From RPQJ01 sp963732375 (GTDB lineage Bacteria > Pseudomonadota > Gammaproteobacteria > Steroidobacterales > Steroidobacteraceae): 64,000 bases of DNA. Shown piece after piece: positions 62,129 to 64,000 of this stretch (within the stretch, counting starts at the first letter, position 1; each line of letters opens with the position of its first letter). Where the stretch lies: positions 558,001-622,000 of the forward strand of contig CAVSZE010000012.1 in NCBI GenBank assembly GCA_963732375.1, written 5' to 3'. The notes beneath the pieces are model-generated. The model had not been told where the DNA came from and did not search any database. It saw only the letters and a program-made list of their open reading frames with translations. Position numbers and translations under genes: made by a program.

Positions 62129-63036
62129 GCATCCGCGACGCCACCGGCTGCGTCATCGAGTCATACGGACGGCGCGTGGTCGTTGAACTGGCCGATGGCG
62201 AAACGGTGACCTGCAACCTGCGCGGGCGGAAGCTCGACGTCGTCGCGGGGGACCTGGTGTGCGTCGAGCAGCGCCAGGGCTCGGACGAGCTGAGCGTGGT
62301 CGAGCGGCTTCCTCGACGCAACCTGCTCAGCCGCAGCGACAGCCGCGGCCTCGAGGAATCCATCGCCGCCAATCTCGATCAGCTTGGGATCGTCGTCGCG
62401 AGGGTGCCCACCTCCGACCCGTTCATCGTGGACCGCTACGCTGCCGGCGCGTGCTATGCCGGCATCCTGCCGCTGCTCATCGTCAACAAGATGGACCTCC
62501 CGGCCGATAGCGGTGATCTGTCGTTCGTCGAGCCGCTGCGCGCAATGGGTTTCCCGGTGTGTGAAGTTTCGGCGCGAACCGGCGCCGGCCTCGACGCACT
62601 CATCGACCTGCTGCGCGGACACAGGACGCTGCTTGCCGGGCAATCGGGGGTCGGAAAGTCCTCGGTGCTCAATGCGCTGGCAGGAGACGCGCTGCGCGCG
62701 ACCGGGCGGCTGTCGGAACGCTCAGGCGAAGGCCGGCACACGACTGTGTCGTCGGCGATCGTGCGGCTGCCATGGGGCGAACTGGCAGATTCTCCTGGCG
62801 TGCGCGACTACGCCCCCCCGGTCGTTCCGCTTCGGGACGTGCAGCGCGGATTTCCGGAGTTGCACGCCCTGACGGCCGGCTGCCGGTTCCAGGACTGCCT
62901 GCACAATCGGGAGCCGCAATGCGCCGTCCGTTCCGCTGTCGAAAGCGGGGTCATCGACTCCCGCAGGTACGAGAGCTACCGGCGCATGCTGAACCTGACG
63001 AGGCAGCTCGACGAGAAGCGCGGCTGGCGGATCTGA
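62125..63036 (+). CDS. rsgA: ribosome small-subunit-dependent GTPase A
   Basis: A 303-residue circularly permuted GTPase acting late in 30S assembly. It has an N-terminal OB fold, then G4 (IVNKMDLP) before G1 (LLAGQSGVGKSSVLNAL) and G3 (LADSPGVRDY). A C-terminal zinc motif with Cys and His lies in TAGCRFQDCLHNREPQCAV. The start is GTG at 62125 overlapping the protease stop. No oligo-U terminator was found after it. Confidence 0.96.
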   Translation: MSIRDATGCVIESYGRRVVVELADGETVTCNLRGRKLDVVAGDLVCVEQRQGSDELSVVERLPRRNLLSRSDSRGLEESIAANLDQLGIVVARVPTSDPFIVDRYAAGACYAGILPLLIVNKMDLPADSGDLSFVEPLRAMGFPVCEVSARTGAGLDALIDLLRGHRTLLAGQSGVGKSSVLNALAGDALRATGRLSERSGEGRHTTVSSAIVRLPWGELADSPGVRDYAPPVVPLRDVQRGFPELHALTAGCRFQDCLHNREPQCAVRSAVESGVIDSRRYESYRRMLNLTRQLDEKRGWRI

Positions 63037-63127
63037 GCCGCCGCGTCAATAGGTAGCGGCCACCTCGAAACGACCGCCCCGGCGCCGTGGCCAGGCGGGC
63101 ATGATCGCGGTCGTGACCTTAAGGGAC

Positions 63128-63136
63128 TGGTATGCT
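63128..63136 (+). promoter_or_regulatory. possible extended -10 promoter for etfBA
   Basis: TGGTATGCT at 63128-63136, 58 bases upstream of the etfB start. No clear -35 hexamer. A TTGACC at 63157-63162 lacks a suitable downstream -10. Confidence 0.3.
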
Positions 63137-63194
63137 GCTGCACTGCAAGGTAAATTTGACCGGGTAACCGAATAGAGCAAGAGGAGACAGGCGC

Positions 63195-63944
63195 GTGCGC
63201 AGAATCATCGTGGGCGTAAAACGCGTGGTGGACTACAACGTCCGTGTCCGGGTCAAGCCGGACAACTCGGGCGTTATCACCGAAGGCGTGAAGATGAGCA
63301 TCAATCCCTTCGACGAGATAGCTCTCGAGGAGGCGCTACGCATCAAGGAACGCGGCCTCGCCGACGAAGTAGTCGCTGTCGGTATTGGCCCGTCCGACGC
63401 ACAGCAACAGCTGCGCACCGCGCTCGCAATGGGCGCCGACCGGGCCGTGCTGGTGCAGGCAGATACGGTCGTCCCGCCACTCGCGGTCGCGCGAATCTTC
63501 CACAAGCTGATCGAGAAAGAACAGCCGTTCCTGGTACTTCTCGGCAAGCAGGCCATCGACGACGACAATGGCCAGACAGCACAGATGCTCGCCGGTATCT
63601 GGGACCGGCCGCAGGCTGTGTCGTGCTCCAAGATCGAGATCGCTGACGGCAAGGCAACCGTCACGCGCGAGGTGGATGCCGGCCTCGAAGTGCTTGAAAT
63701 CGACCTGCCCGCGGTGATGAGCGTGGACCTGCGCCTGAACGAACCGCGCTACGTGAAATTGCCGGACATCATGAAGGCGAAGAAGAAGCCGATGGACACG
63801 CTTGGCCTGGCCGATTTCGGTGCTGACGTGGCCTCGCCTTTCACTGCGGTGAAGGTCGAGCCGCCGCCGCAGCGCCAGAAGGGCACGATGGTCAAGGACG
63901 TTGCCGAACTGGTTGACGCGCTCAAGAAGAAGGGGTTGGTGTGA
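63195..63944 (+). CDS. etfB: electron transfer flavoprotein subunit beta
   Basis: A 249-residue ETF beta subunit that carries AMP and with EtfA accepts electrons from acyl-CoA and other flavin dehydrogenases. It opens RRIIVGVKRVVDYNVRVRVK and contains SINPFDEIALEEALRIKE, LVLLGKQAIDDDNGQTAQM and LRLNEPRYVKLPDIMKAKKK. The start is GTG at 63195 behind GAGGAGA. The stop overlaps the etfA ATG by one base. Confidence 0.95.
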   Translation: MRRIIVGVKRVVDYNVRVRVKPDNSGVITEGVKMSINPFDEIALEEALRIKERGLADEVVAVGIGPSDAQQQLRTALAMGADRAVLVQADTVVPPLAVARIFHKLIEKEQPFLVLLGKQAIDDDNGQTAQMLAGIWDRPQAVSCSKIEIADGKATVTREVDAGLEVLEIDLPAVMSVDLRLNEPRYVKLPDIMKAKKKPMDTLGLADFGADVASPFTAVKVEPPPQRQKGTMVKDVAELVDALKKKGLV

Positions 63945-64000
63945 TGAGCAAGATCCTTGTCGTTGCAGAACATGACGGTGCCAAGCTCAATCCCAGCACG
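63944..64000 (+). CDS. etfA: electron transfer flavoprotein subunit alpha, N-terminal part (runs off the right edge)
   Basis: The first 19 codons read MSKILVVAEHDGAKLNPST, the usual EtfA beginning. The ATG overlaps the etfB stop (TGATG). The FAD-binding C-terminal domain is outside the window. Confidence 0.9.
   Translation, partial: MSKILVVAEHDGAKLNPST

Overview
The window is a GC-rich, densely packed chromosomal segment from a gammaproteobacterium. It carries a core-gene backbone and one unusual accessory locus. The best taxonomic guess is a member or relative of the Xanthomonadales/Lysobacterales, or a neighbouring deep lineage. Supporting features are an S-box (SAM-I) riboswitch in front of metX-metB, a YerC/TrpR-like regulator heading an unbroken his operon, a fused aspartokinase/diaminopimelate decarboxylase (lysAC), and gammaproteobacterial gene orders (thrS-infC-rpmI-rplT-pheST-ihfA-merR-tRNAPro; gyrA-serC-serA-pheA-aroA-cmk-rpsA-ihfB-lapAB; mtaD-ubiG-mupP-rmuC-yciK). 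This placement is inferred from gene content only.

Layout. 1-1401 (minus): metX and the first codons of metB behind a SAM riboswitch. 1449-8879 (plus): YerC-like regulator followed by hisGDCBHAF-IE, nearly all genes overlapping or touching; hisF appears to start with AUU. 8850-14136 (minus): a small acidic/basic protein, lysAC, asd and an MFS transporter, behind a recognisable promoter. 14209-16899: a SAM hydroxide adenosyltransferase, a histidine phosphatase, a TerB/DUF697 protein and tRNA-Pro. 16958-26560 (minus): uvrB, tRNA-Val, thrS, infC (AUC start), rpmI, rplT, pheS, pheT, ihfA and merR, ending in a clear terminator; two palindromic repeat clusters lie in this block. 26584-31931: aminotransferase, tRNA-Asn, a beta-barrel gene fragment, terC, gabT, galU and a ComEA-like HhH protein. 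32050-44038 (minus): one long run from gyrA to lapB covering serine, aromatic amino acid, nucleotide and translation functions. 44193-48950 (plus): mtaD, ubiG, mupP, rmuC, yciK. 48922-53359 (minus): yciO, trpS, scpA, scpB and an rluB relative. 53380-55530 (plus): yciB, yciI, bolA and a parvulin lipoprotein, closed by a terminator. 60224-64000: orn, an M48 protease, rsgA, etfB and the start of etfA.

The accessory locus is 55531-60158. It has an AT-richer, gene-free leader with a perfect CRP-type palindrome, then a strong-looking promoter, a DUF6502-like protein with a helix-turn-helix-like segment, and a secreted 744-residue protein. That protein contains 65 identical copies of the octapeptide DAIIGTGK, interrupted five times by the hexapeptide ASLIGK, and ends in a two-repeat beta domain. 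A terminator follows, and a second, divergent DUF6502-like paralogue faces it from the other strand. The pairing suggests a self-contained regulated system for an extracytoplasmic repeat protein. I know of no described function for it.

Two proteins carry substitutions at the residue normally essential for catalysis: the MtaD-like deaminase and the RluB-like pseudouridine synthase.
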